Shown piece after piece: positions 23,320-33,925 of a stretch of 64,000 nucleotides of DNA. Numbering within the stretch: the stretch's first letter is position 1; each line of letters opens with the position of its first letter. Source of the DNA: Rhododendron vialii (Eukaryota > Streptophyta > Magnoliopsida > Ericales > Ericaceae). Below the pieces are notes generated by a model. It was not told where the DNA came from and ran no database searches. It saw nothing but the letters and a program-made list of their open reading frames with translations. The DNA is taken from positions 15,823,501 through 15,887,500 of the forward strand of contig NC_080568.1 of assembly GCF_030253575.1 (NCBI RefSeq). Direction: 5' to 3'. Made by a program: the position numbers and the translations under genes.

Positions 23320-25792
23320 ACGCCGGTCAACCTTGGGAGAGGTTTTTTGTAAATCCTGAGTAGAATGTCTTTTAGACTTTACGAGAAAATATTTATATCC
23401 TTATTATAGCAAAAACCCTTATAGTATGTCCTACTCAATTTGCCCAATTAACAATTCATCGGATCTCGCTAATTCACACATCAATCGTACAAACTTATAA
23501 AGAAAGCAAACATTAATCGCGCAAGTGACCAAACAAACTAAGGCAAAATTAACTACACAATGCACCTAGATGTACCATCAGTATATATTGAACTCGCAAA
23601 GGATAACTCCACAAAACCCTAAATTCCAAAACACAAATCACCCCAAGGGTCAAAATATGAGAAACCTGCCAGACTTATTGAGCTAGAAGTACAGCAAAGG
23701 CCAAACCCTCACGAACTACAACAAGACGAACTACAACAAGGGGGATTCCTGGGGTATTGATGAGGATTGCCCGGATACCATTCTTGCAGAATGCATGAGA
23801 GGCACCCCCACCCACCTTTTTTATTGAACTCGTCATTCCATTTTTCACGGGATGAAAATTTTGTTATCATAGTTTTGGAACTCCTCACACATTTTTTGTT
23901 CTCTGGCTATTATTCCCACCCAACTCAAGATTGTTTTTACATCCACATCACATCCCATAACAAAGACAAACTACATCCACAAAATGATTCCTCACATTAA
24001 TCAAATTTCATAACATATATTCTAATTTGTGAAGGGAGAGCAAAACCATAAACCCCCCCTTCAAAACAATGCTTGGTACAAAACTTCTTGCCTTTGTTAA
24101 GGTACATTCATGACACGTATTCATATGCACACACACAATTCATAACCCAGTTTGAAAAATTGAAAATCTGTTAGTGTAAAAAAAATTAGAGAGAGAGAAA
24201 ACCACAATTTGACCTGGTGGAAACAGTAGTCAAAAGACATAAAACCCTTAAAACCAATTCATGCATGTGGACCGTACTCCAGTTCAGCTTCTGGAGTGGT
24301 GGCCGTGTAGCTGATCGATCTTACCGGGATTAATATCTCCTTTCCCCTGTCAGTAAGTAGTTTCATTTCCTTCACTGACTGGTAGTTTCATAAGGCTAGT
24401 GGAGCGAGGTCCCTGCTGTCTATAGGTAGAATCGTAAGGGCTTCTTTTACAACTATAATGGAGGAAGCAGTCTTTCTCCCTGATCTACGACCTCCCTTAA
24501 GAGCTAGGGCATAAAAGCAAAATCAACCCAAACAAATAACTGAACTTCAATTCAGCCGTTCAATCAACAAAATCCAACAATCTCCCCAGACCAAAATCAT
24601 TCCCAACAACTGGAACAAATTCAGCCCAGAGACGATTTAGAGCAAGGAGAAACCATACACACTTGGCCTAACCAGATGAGATCAGACAAACAAATCGAAC
24701 GCCCAAGAACATAGCACAGTGAAAGGAGAAGACAAACAAAACCCATGGTTGTAACTATCTACCCGTCTTTTTTTTTTTTTTGAAAAAATACATAAGTACA
24801 CCCTAAAACCGAAGGGCGTGATTTCTTTCCATCTCTTAGGCTTGTTTAATGACATCTTAACAAGTACAAAGACATGCAAAAGGGAAAAAAAAGTAATCAT
24901 AGCATGTGTGAATTAGACCAAAAGCCATAATAAAAAGAGAAAAATAACAGAAGTCACACACAATTTGCACTTTCTTATTTTGTTTTACCCTCCTTCTTCA
25001 CCAACCCATCAAAAATATACAAAACCCACCTGAATCACAACTTGAATCCAATCGAAATCATGAAAAAAGAACTCGGAAAAATACCTTTTGGGGGCTTTAA
25101 TCCTTGATCTGCATCACCCAATAACAATAGAGCTTTCGTGATAGAGAGAGGTGCCAACCTGCTGAAAATACACAAAACCCACCCCAATCACAACTTATTC
25201 CAAACAAAATCATGGAAAAGAACTAAATCTCGGAGGTCAAACTGGAAATCCTCATGGAGATTCTACAAATCAGAGCAACTTCAAACTTCCTTTTACTTTT
25301 TTTTTTGTTTTGGGGTTGTTTGGTTGGTGATAAATGAAAACATGGAGAACATACCCCTATTTTCGTCCGACAGGGAACAGACATCATGTATCATTCTAGA
25401 CCCAAAAGAAGATGAAGAAATGAATTAGAAAACGAAAAAGTAATCGAAGAAAAAAAAACACAATGAAGCAGCAGACAGAGACATCCAGTCATATACATTA
25501 CAAGCAAAACTTTTGAAAAGAATGTAAGAGATCGATACCTGTGTTTTTACGGAGAGGAGGAAATACATAGAAACCCACGGATTCGGCGACATGGAGTGCA
25601 AAGTCAGAATCGACCCCTAAAAATATTGGCTGCGTCGTCGCCGTCTTCTTCTCCTTCTCTCTCTCCCTCTTTTCCTCCCCATCCAGATTCCTTCAAGATT
25701 TCTGAAATTCCATTGTAGAACAATGTTTACGTCAAAAGAAAACCCTAATAGAAGTAGATAAATGTGAGGTTCTGGTCGAAAACTTTTATAAT
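23320..25792. other. long spacer without a supportable gene
   Basis: No domain-bearing frame was found on either strand. Splice-like sites occur on the minus strand (ACACAG|GTATCG at 25539 and a 24-nt AG...GT bounded block at 25085-25108), which could mark an untranslated or lost gene starting near 25.7 kb. The frames do not stay open across them, so I do not call a gene. Confidence 0.35.
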
Positions 25793-26263
25793 TTAAATTG
25801 TAACTTGACTGCTAAACCGCTCCATTAAAAACCCACACCTATCCAAACAGCTATGCCTAACTCTTCCAGTCCTTGGCCGAGGCGAACGAACTCGCAGCGC
25901 CGGCCTCCCCGCCGGTGGCGCGGATAGAGGATGCATGGCCGCCATTAGCAGAGGTGGTGGATGGAAGTTTGGAGTCTTCGTTTCCATGGGAGAGGGAGAG
26001 GGAGAGGGAGAGAGGAGGGGGTTTCGTCTGTGAGGGGTTTCGGGTGTGGGTGTGACCGTTGTGGGTATCGGTTCAATGCCACGCAGTTCGCGATCGGGAA
26101 CGGGATGCGGAGTAGAAATGAAGTAGTTCGACGACGACGAGGAAGGCGAAGAGAAACGAGTTAACGGAAACTGGCGAAGAGAGGAGCCAGAGAGGCCGTT
26201 AATGGAGGCGGCTAAAACGAGCGATCTCGAATGCGGCGGCGTAGGCATGGGATTGAGCGTCAA
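25793..26263 (-). CDS. hypothetical Ser/Pro-rich protein or truncated 5' exon
   Basis: A 156-codon open frame in a GC-rich island that stands out from the AT-rich surroundings. It starts MTLNPMPTPPHSRSLVLAAS and runs through Ser- and Pro-rich stretches (FSSPSSSSSN about residues 38-47, LLSPSPSPSPM about 83-93). It shows no recognised domain. The N-terminus, rich in Ser, Arg and Leu and poor in acidic residues, could be an organelle-targeting peptide, in which case this would be the first exon of a lost or spliced gene. A CT microsatellite (minus strand) lies about 80 bases upstream, a common leader feature in plants. The opposite strand is also partly open, so a chance frame in GC-rich DNA is possible. 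Confidence 0.3.
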   Translation of the reverse strand: MTLNPMPTPPHSRSLVLAASINGLSGSSLRQFPLTRFSSPSSSSSNYFISTPHPVPDRELRGIEPIPTTVTPTPETPHRRNPLLSPSPSPSPMETKTPNFHPPPLLMAAMHPLSAPPAGRPALRVRSPRPRTGRVRHSCLDRCGFLMERFSSQVTI

Positions 26264-26334
26264 TGTGGTGGTACGGTGACAAAGCCTTGGAGGAATTGAT
26301 GGAGACTGGAGAGAGAAGGAATGCAGTGCTCTGC

Positions 26335-26337
<3 letters not shown>

Positions 26338-26368
<31 letters not shown>
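26338..26368. repeat. (GA)n microsatellite
   Basis: About 15 uninterrupted AG dinucleotides upstream (minus-strand sense) of the hypothetical frame at 25793-26263. Confidence 0.95.
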
Positions 26369-26371
<3 letters not shown>

Positions 26372-27059
26372 AGAAAGGCCCGTATTATCTGTATAATATT
26401 TATATAATATTTATATTTATATATAATATGATAGGAAAGTTTTTGAATTCGTATATTTTGGACCATTAGATTGGTACATATTTTCTAAATGGTTGAGATT
26501 TACAAATGCAAAACCTAGCGATATATTTGGAAGCCATTCTTACTATTATAATGCCACATTAATTTTTGGCCATGCAGTTAAATGTGCCACATTTTCGGCC
26601 ACAATTTCAGGATGGAATTATACAAGGCTTACAATAAAGCTACGTCCGCTGCATGGGCCAGTTCCCACACGCCGTGCTGGGCCCGTTCCGGTCATCATAT
26701 GAGTGATTCGAGCCGTTTAATAATTTAAAAAAAAAAATCGAGTGAGCCATGTGAGAAATCAGCTCAATTCAATAAGTATATGTGCTCAATTCAAGCTTTC
26801 CTCAACTGCAAAATAAAAAAACCCACATTTTCAATTTTTTCGATTTTGCAGTGAAATGAAGCTTGGATAGAACATCTACGCACATCGGATCAAGCTTATT
26901 TCTCGATGAATTGCCCATATGGTGGGCATAGTCCGACTGATGATGCTTACTACCATAACAGGGAAGATTATCCCACGATTTCAGCTCCTATTTAGACGTT
27001 AGGTAAAATATCCATATAAGAGCATGTACACCGGTACATAGCCAAAAATGTTGATGAAC
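26369..27059. other. spacer with a single MITE-like end
   Basis: No gene was seen. At 27018-27038 TAAGAGCATGTACACCGG resembles the left end of a Tourist-like MITE, but the matching right end was not found. Confidence 0.35.
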
Positions 27060-29312
27060 AGTACATTTTTTTTATTTTACCTACTCACATCTCTTTCAAT
27101 ACTACACCAATATTATCTATTTTACCTATTCTTTAATAAAATACTATTTCTTTTTCTTTTCCCTTTTTTTTTTCAAGAAAAGAACAGAGGAGAGAAAGGG
27201 AAAGTTTGGGAGATAATAGTATATGACACCTTCTTCCCGAAAGTCAGAGGTTTTTGGCATGGACCTATCCCTCCTTAGACTAGCCCAATAAGCTTAGCAT
27301 TTTGCTTAATGTGAATTACGGGCCTCATATTCAGTTGAGGTGAGTATTATTTTTTTTGGATTGGAGGAATTTTCTTTTCTTTTTTTTTTTTTATAAGCAA
27401 CAAATTTTTATTAAAACTCAACAAATGGTACATTATGGTAACCAGAGGGTACATCTGGTTGACATTATCTGCTCCGTTTTCGAATGTCATTCATATGGGT
27501 TCATTGAAATCCTGGCCAGAGTGTTATTTTTTATATGACAGCTTTTTCCCGGAAGTCAGAGGTTTTTGGCATGGACTTGTCCCTCCTTGGACTGGTCCAA
27601 TAAGCTTAGCATTTTGCTTAATGTGGATTACGGGCCTCATATTCAATTGAGGTGAGTATTATTATTTTTGGATTGGAGGGTTTTCTTTTCTTTTTTATTT
27701 TTTTTTGATAAGCTTACCTACTCACATCTCTTTCAACACTATACCAATATTATCTATTTTACCTATTCTTTAATAAAATATTATTTCTTTTTCTTTTCCC
27801 TTTTTCTTTTTCAAGAAAAGAACAGAGGAGAGAGGGAAAAAGTTTGGGAGATAATAGTATAGGAAAATCCTATACGTACCGACCAAAAAATATAGGGAAA
27901 TCTTACCGCGGCCGTCTCCGGCCACCGGACGGCCGATCCGAGCCGTCCAAAAATTTTTTTAAAAAAAACTGAGGGGCCTCGCGTGGGAATCAACGGCATC
28001 CGATGTGTGTAGGGTGCTTGATCTAAACACCCTATTTTTCGGCATCCGCGCGCGGTCGTCTCCGGCCACCGGATGGCCGATCCGAGCCGTCCGGTGGCCG
28101 GAGACGGCCACGCACGAATGTCAGTATACTGTCGGCAGGAAACGGTCAGTGCAAATAGCAGCACTCAATAGTAAATGACACATTCTTTCCGAAAGTCAGA
28201 GGTTTTTGGCATGGACCTATCCCTCCTTAGACTAGTCCAATAAGCTTAGCATTTTGCTTAATGTGAATTACAGGCCTCGATCATATTCAATTGAGGTGAG
28301 TATTATTATTTTTGGATTGGAGGGATTTTCTTTTCTTTTTTTTTTTGATAAGCAACAAATTTTTATTAAAACTCAACAAATGGTATATTATGGTAACCAG
28401 AGGGTACATATGGTTGACATTATCTGCTCCGTTTCCGAATGTCATTCATATGGGTTCATTGAAATCCTGGCCAGAGTGTTATTTTTTATATGACAGCTTC
28501 TTCCTGGAAGTCAGAGGTTTTTGGCATGGACCTGTCCCTCCTTGGACTTGTCCAATAAGCTTAGCATTTTGCTTAATGTAGATTACGGGCCTCATATTCA
28601 ATTGAGGTGAATATTATTTTTTTTGGATTGGAGAGTTTTCTTTTCTTTTTTCTTTTTTTTTTTGATAAGCAACAAATTTTTATTAGAACTCAACCAAGGG
28701 TACATCGTGGTAACCATAGGGTACATCTGGTTGACATTTTCTGCTCCGTTTCCGACTATCATTTATATGGGTTCATTGAAATACTGACCAGAGGGTTATT
28801 ATTTATATGACAGCTTCTTCCCAAAAGTCAGAGGTTTTTGGCATGGACCTATCCCTCCTTAGACTGGTCCAATAAGCTTAGCATTTTGTTTAATGTGAAT
28901 TATGGGCCTCATATTCATTTGAGGTGAATAATTTTTTTTTTGGATTGGAGGGTTTTCTTTTCTTTCTTTCTTTTTTTTTTTGGATTGGAGGGTTTTCTTT
29001 CTTTTTTTCTTTTGATAAGGAAATTTTTTTTATTAGAACTCGACAAAGTGTACATCAAGGTAATAAGAGAATACATCTCTTTGACATTATCTGCTCCATT
29101 CCCGACTGTCATTTATATGGGTTCATTGAAATCCTGGCCAGAGGGTTATTTTTTATATGACACCTTCTTTCCGGAAGTTAGAGGTTTTTGGCATGGACCT
29201 GTACCTCTCCTTAGACTAGGCATGGACCTGTCCCTCTCCTTAGACTGGTCCAATAAACTTAGCTTTTGCTTAATGTGAATTACGGGCCTCATATTCAGTT
29301 GAGGTGAATTTT
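27060..29312. repeat. tandem array of about 315-bp units carrying LINE 3' tails
   Basis: The phrase AGTCAGAGGTTTTTGGCATG recurs at 27242, 27554, 28194, 28509, 28826 and (one mismatch) 29176, with spacings of 312, 640, 315, 317 and 350 bp. Each unit includes AATAAGCTTAGCATTTTGCTT, TTGGATTGGAGGG, a T-run and, in most units, GATAAGCAACAAATTTTTAT. On the minus strand the last reads as the 3' end of a plant LINE, AATAAAAATTTGTTGCTTATC followed by A-run. The 640-bp gap contains an extra insertion (27862-28160) and a repeat of the array's start. Short open frames inside are products of the repeat and are not genes. Confidence 0.85.
27862..28160. mobile_element. GC-rich insertion with direct and inverted GGCCACCGG repeats
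   Basis: This block interrupts the 315-bp array and differs sharply in base composition. The phrase GTCTCCGGCCACCGGA appears at about 27915 and 28059, each followed by GGCCGATCCGAGCCGTCC. A third copy is inverted, making a perfect 17-bp stem between 28057-28073 and 28090-28106. It is probably a fragment of a DNA transposon terminal region; clear ends were not found. Confidence 0.5.
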
Positions 29313-29436
29313 TTTTTTCTCATACTAATGCTAAGTGAACCAGTCTTCCAAGGATCATTTCTTTCCTTATTTGTGTGATATTTTTTTCTCATGAGACGAC
29401 TTTGACGTGTGTGTTAAATTATCAGTTAGTCACTGG

Positions 29437-29624
29437 CAAACCTTAGTTATAGACCTTCATCAAAGCACCGCTATGCATGAATTTTATGTAGAAATTCTTT
29501 ATTTTTTTGTGATTATGATCCAATTTACAAACCTTAGTTATAGACCTTCATCAAAGCACCGTTATGCATGAATTTAATTTATGTAGAAGTTCTTTGTTTT
29601 TTTGTGATTATGATCCAATTTATA
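29437..29624. repeat. tandem duplication of 91 bp
   Basis: Two adjacent copies begin CAAACCTTAGTTATAGACC at 29437 and 29528 and stay nearly identical through GTGATTATGATCCAATTTA, differing by a small insertion. Confidence 0.9.
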
Positions 29625-30837
29625 AAATGAGATTGGTTGGTATTAACTTATGTTTATCAAGAGTATTATAATTTAGTTTTTCTCTGTTATTATATATCAT
29701 CCTTTAAACAAATGAGTTGGCGTACTAACTGGGCTTCTGTAGACATATCATTCTTTTTTAAGATTGGGATCGAGAAGCCTCAAAGCTCAAAAGGATCAAT
29801 ATGCTTGAAGATTTTTAGTCTTTGACATATTTCATGTTTTTTTTAAGATGTCTACTCGAGGCATGCATGTCCATTTATGTATATCGGTTTTTTATTTTAA
29901 TCAGTGTTTTGGATGGTGTTTTTTTATTTGATCAAGTTTTATGCATTTGAGTTTGTTCTATGCATCTTACTTGGTTAAATTTGCTGTTCAATATTTATTT
30001 ACGTGTGCTGAATGTTCGAGCCGTGCCTCCAAGCACGGACATTCGCTAGTAATCAAATCTGACACCGTTGGGATCCCCACTGCACTTGTATTTCCTTGTT
30101 TTTAGGGATCCGTTTGTTTGTTTCGTCTGTGAGGGGTTTCGGGTGTGGCGGTGTCGTTTGTAAAGAATGGCTCATAAATGTTAGTAGTAGATTTTAGTAA
30201 TGCCAACAGTTATTTTTATTGTTCCCAGCAGTTTTTTTTATTATCAGGTTCACAATAGTTTTTATTGTTTCCAAAACCACTTCTTCTTTTTTCTTATTCA
30301 AATATTTTTCTTGTTTGTTCGTTTTGTGACAAATTTTTGTGGATTATTGATTTGTTTCAACGAGAGAAATCGAAAAAGTAAAAAATACTTTTATCCAAAT
30401 TTTTTTAAATATCCAAGATTTTAGGCTTTATCTTGGATATTACAAAAAAAAATATTAGGCTAAAAGTAAAAAAAAAAAAAATTTACTTTTCGATTCATTT
30501 GATGAGACGAATCAATAATAAAAAAATAAAATAAAATTGTAATGAAAATCTTGATGATTTATTAAGAAACTATATTTTTTTTAAAAAAAATCGTCCATAA
30601 AAATCGTTTGGATGGTCAGTGTCGGCCCCAATATTTAAGTTACACAAACCCAACTCCAAACTTGGTGCATCACATACAATTGCATACTATTGTAGTGTGG
30701 TTGGTAAAGAGGCATTCAAACTTTTGGTCCCTAAATGTTCCTTTTTCCCCACCGAACTAATTTAGTCCTCAAATTTTTGTGTCAAATCCTTTAATTTCTT
30801 GTAGTGCAAGTAGTTGTAATCCCCGGGTCCGTGGGGT
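29625..30837. other. AT-rich spacer
   Basis: No gene was found. A 28-bp segment at 30121-30148 (starting TTTCGTCTGTGAGGGG) is identical to 26022-26049 inside the GC-rich hypothetical frame. The rest is A/T homopolymer-rich. Confidence 0.4.
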
Positions 30838-31004
30838 CTACGGTCTACCGACTGAGACGGCAATCACGTTGACCTGGTCGTTGACGACATCGTCGAAGGC
30901 TTTCAGCATGTCCGACCCGTCGCACTGGTTGGACTAGCAGCAGTGCCGCCCCGATCTTTGGGTTGTCCAAGCCCGACCTTCCGCTTGGTTGTCCACTCAA
31001 AAAT

Positions 31005-31376
31005 TCTAACCGCAAAGAAGATTTGCAGGAACCACGCAAGGAAAAATGCGTTTGGGCTCATTACGGGTCTCACAAAAATCTAGAAAAATATCTAAATTTT
31101 TTTGAATATTATTTTATGGGGCCCTGTAAAAAATCGGCTCTAAGGGATATCGATCAGTAAGTATTACTTTTGGATTCGTTGGGGCGAAACTGCTCAATTC
31201 GCCCATATAAATTCAAAAGTAACACTTACTGATGTCCGTTGGAGCTGATTTTTTACAGAGCCCCATAAAATAATATTAAAAAATTTATAGATATTTTTCT
31301 AGATTTTTGTGGGACCTAGAATGGGCCCAAACGAGTTTTTCCTTGTGTGATTGTCTGCAAATCTTTATTGCGAATA
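31005..31376. mobile_element. foldback MITE inside the subtilase pseudogene
   Basis: The arms of about 180 bp are inverted copies. The left contains GCAAGGAAAAATGCGTTTGG and the right its complement with few changes. The arms share ATTTTATGGGG(C/G)C and a central TTAC(T)TTTG(A/G)ATT region around 31165-31215. The copy could fold into one long hairpin RNA. Target duplications were not identified. Confidence 0.75.
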
Positions 31377-31865
31377 ACAGGGCTCGTTGCACACTAGTGT
31401 TAAGTATAAAAAAAAAAAAGACATACAAGCAACAAAAAAAAAGGGACAAAAATAAGATTATATTGTCCATTTAGCTTAAATTACATCATCCATCCCTTCT
31501 CGTTTTGGCTATAGCGTCCTTTTTCTTTTTTTCTTTTTATCTGATAGCCCTTCTAATTTTCTCTTTTAATAATTTGCCCTCCTAATTTCTTTTTATCTGT
31601 TATTTACCCCAGGTATGTAAAAACATCTCTTTTACTTTCCTAATTTTCTCGAGTATCATAATTTTTTAAAGTAGGTGGAAACCATACATATTTACTTTCT
31701 TTTAAAAATTTGTACAATTTTTTTTGGATGATGCCCCTAAATATATTTTTTGCTGGATTTCTTTTTTTTTTTTTGTATACATACAAATTTTTTTTTTTTT
31801 GTTGCCCCTTGCCGGGGGTTGCCCGAGCCGGCCGGCTTGCGGGGCTTACCCCTGGCCGGCCCTGA
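31377..31865. other. AT-rich insert between subtilase fragments
   Basis: T-rich sequence with oligo-A and oligo-T runs (31409-31441, 31759-31800); no gene. The boundary with GC-rich subtilase sequence at about 31803 is abrupt. Confidence 0.35.
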
Positions 31866-32418
31866 CTAGCAGGCCTTGTACACCGCCAGCCGCCCCTTCG
31901 TGGCCCCGCCACGCACGGTTTTGCCTGTGCCTAGTGCGTTGGATTCAGTTACCAAGCGGCTGACTGCTGTTGAGGCGGTGTGGGTGTCATGGCTGAAATC
32001 GTCGCGGTTTGATCGGAAGAAGGGACACCCGTTTGATTGAAGACAACCGGTTGCCGGTTTGTATCCTATGTAGTGTAGTAGTAACGTGCGCCGATCAACT
32101 TCTTGCACCCCAAATAATTCCAAAAAATCAAAAAGAAGCGATCCATGTGACTGTTAATCACTTCCTTTTGTAGATTTTCTTTGTGTCCCATAGTTGTGTA
32201 GAGCAATGTTTAAATAGCGGCAGCGGATTGGTTAACGGTAGCGGTCGCAATAAAGCAGAAGCAGTAGTATCGAATGATACGTAGCAAGAATCTGAATCCT
32301 ATTTCAACGATCGTATATTTTTTATATTTATAATTACTAGTCAAACCAAGAACTTACCTAAGTTTCCATTTTTGGAAGATAAAAGGAAAATAAAATGGAT
32401 AAGAGCGCCTAAAGTAGC

Positions 32419-33022
32419 TGTGGGGGTTCGGTTTGACGGGACCTTAACCTTAGTTCAGGTTAGGTTCCTTCCTCCGCGGCTCCGCGCCCCTGCTGCTGAA
32501 CCTGCTACAAGTCACCAGCTAGGGCTGGGATAGCCTAATGACCCTCCGATGATCAAGTTAGATCTCAGGGGAGGAATATAGATCTAGGGTTAGGGTAAGA
32601 TGGTATACCTCTCCAAGTGAGTATCCCTTTGTATTTATAGACCTAGGTTTACTTGGCCTCCAAGCTAGCGCGTGGAGCATACACTCGGGTGACAGCCTCG
32701 GGTGACGTCATATGTGACGAATGGGAAAAGCGGTTACGGAGAACATGGCCAGATCTGATCCCAATGATTACACTTGTCGCACAATCCTCATGGGCAGCAT
32801 CCAGTGTAACAACTTCTCTTAGGCGGCTTCGGGAACACTGAAACAGATACACTCCGAGCTGTTGATAATTACCGAAGCAAGCACAGGGGTCTTGTTACCG
32901 AGCGATAAACCGAATAGCACATAGGGACCTTTAGCTTTTCCCTAGTTGCGATCCTGCCCCTCAAAGGGCATTGGTTCAAACCAGTTGGCTCGGCTACCGA
33001 GATGGTAACCGAGGCCACCACA
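32419..33022 (-). mobile_element. 3' LTR of element B
   Basis: On the minus strand it starts TGTGGTGGCCTCGG directly after the polypurine tract and ends CCGAACCCCCACA, 604 bp. A TATA box CTATAAATAC lies on the minus strand at 32640-32631. Its layout parallels the LTR of element D at 60397-61046. Confidence 0.7.
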
Positions 33023-33033
33023 ATAGCCCCTCA
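33023..33033 (-). promoter_or_regulatory. polypurine tract of element B
   Basis: GAGGGGCTAT on the minus strand immediately before the LTR; the same string precedes the LTR of element D. It primes plus-strand DNA synthesis in the family. Confidence 0.65.
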
Positions 33034-33411
33034 ACTTTCTGGAGTATCTCTTATTGGCTCTAGAGAGTTGACCCTTTTCGAACCACTATGCCTGAATCTT
33101 GTCCACTTAGGTTACCGAAGCGACGAAAAACTTTGGTAGTTGTCGGGCCGCTAGCCCCAGTTTTTTGGGGGCACGTGTCGATCATCGCCGAGGTGCCAAA
33201 AACTGATAGCTGTCTCAGCACGTGCCGTGTCAGTTGATTAGTACGAAACGTCCTTTCGGTGACACATGTCATCATACCAATGGTTCGGTAATCCAGCGCT
33301 CTGACCTCGAGGTAGAACCTCCGCTGCTGACCGTCAGATGAGGACACGTGTCAAAGATCCAACGGCTCGGAGCACGACGCTTCGTTTCCCGCGCAGCCCT
33401 TCGAACGCTCC

Positions 33412-33419
33412 TCTATAAA
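33412..33419 (+). promoter_or_regulatory. TATA box of the antisense gene in element B
   Basis: CTCTATAAAACGG on the plus strand, outside the LTR and about 130 bp before a leader donor CTCAG|GTATGATG. Element D has an equivalent TATATAAAG at the same relative place. Confidence 0.6.
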
Positions 33420-33925
33420 ACGGAGAGATGGAGAGAGGATGATTACTTTTTCCTCTCCTCCGGCATCAAAACTTCGCCACCGCTGCAACTTGCCTTCAAC
33501 CAAGATTTCAAGCGATTTGGCAACGGATTTTGGCACGAAACTCAGGTATGATGATCTCCAAACGTTAAACTTTACGTTTTGATCATTTGCTTTAAGTTTC
33601 TCATCGTTTTTAGCGCGCATTGCGGCTAAGCCACTGCCCGCCGTCGTTTGGTTCATGGCGGCGCTGGATTCCTCCAGCGCTGTTCATGTTCTTACCGAGG
33701 CCCAAATTCATCCCGAGACCTATATCCCTCCCGAGGCCTATATTCATCCCGAGACCATAGGAATAGTTACAGGGCACAGGGACTCTTCTCGAGGAAGAGT
33801 GCTCTTGATAATGACCAAGACCTAACGGTTCCAAAGAACGATGACCATTCTATCCCGAGCATCAGACCTTCGTGCTTTCCCCTAGACATATAGCTAACAG
33901 GTTTTTGCATATCTTTCTTTGTTAG

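Larger units (their letters stand above)
30838..32123 (-). pseudogene. subtilisin-like serine protease (subtilase) pseudogene fragment
   Basis: Minus-strand fragments spell a plant subtilase (peptidase S8) core in order. CKKLIGARYY lies near 32110-32080. RDDFSHDTHTAST lies near 31990 in another frame, corresponding to the active-site RDxxGHGTHTAST but with the Gly-His-Gly changed. VRGGATKGRLAVYKAC follows, then an in-frame TAG where the family has Trp. After about 900 bp of inserted sequence comes CDGSDMLKAFDDVVNDQVNV ending in SVG (30925-30841). The catalytic Asp and Ser regions are absent. The gap contains a foldback element, and a GGGGTAAGC donor-like site follows the nonsense codon, so it may be partly an intron. 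At least one frameshift, one nonsense codon and loss of both ends show that it is dead. Element B is inserted 300 bp upstream. Confidence 0.7.

Noticed and set aside
25085..25108. 24-nt AG/GT-bounded micro-exon downstream of a donor at 25539
   Set aside because: None of the frames from upstream ATG codons stays open through both blocks, so a coding gene is not supported.
27356..29278. Series of similar plus-strand open frames of 60-110 codons
   Set aside because: They are translations of the 315-bp tandem repeat with Phe runs from the T-tracts, not genes.
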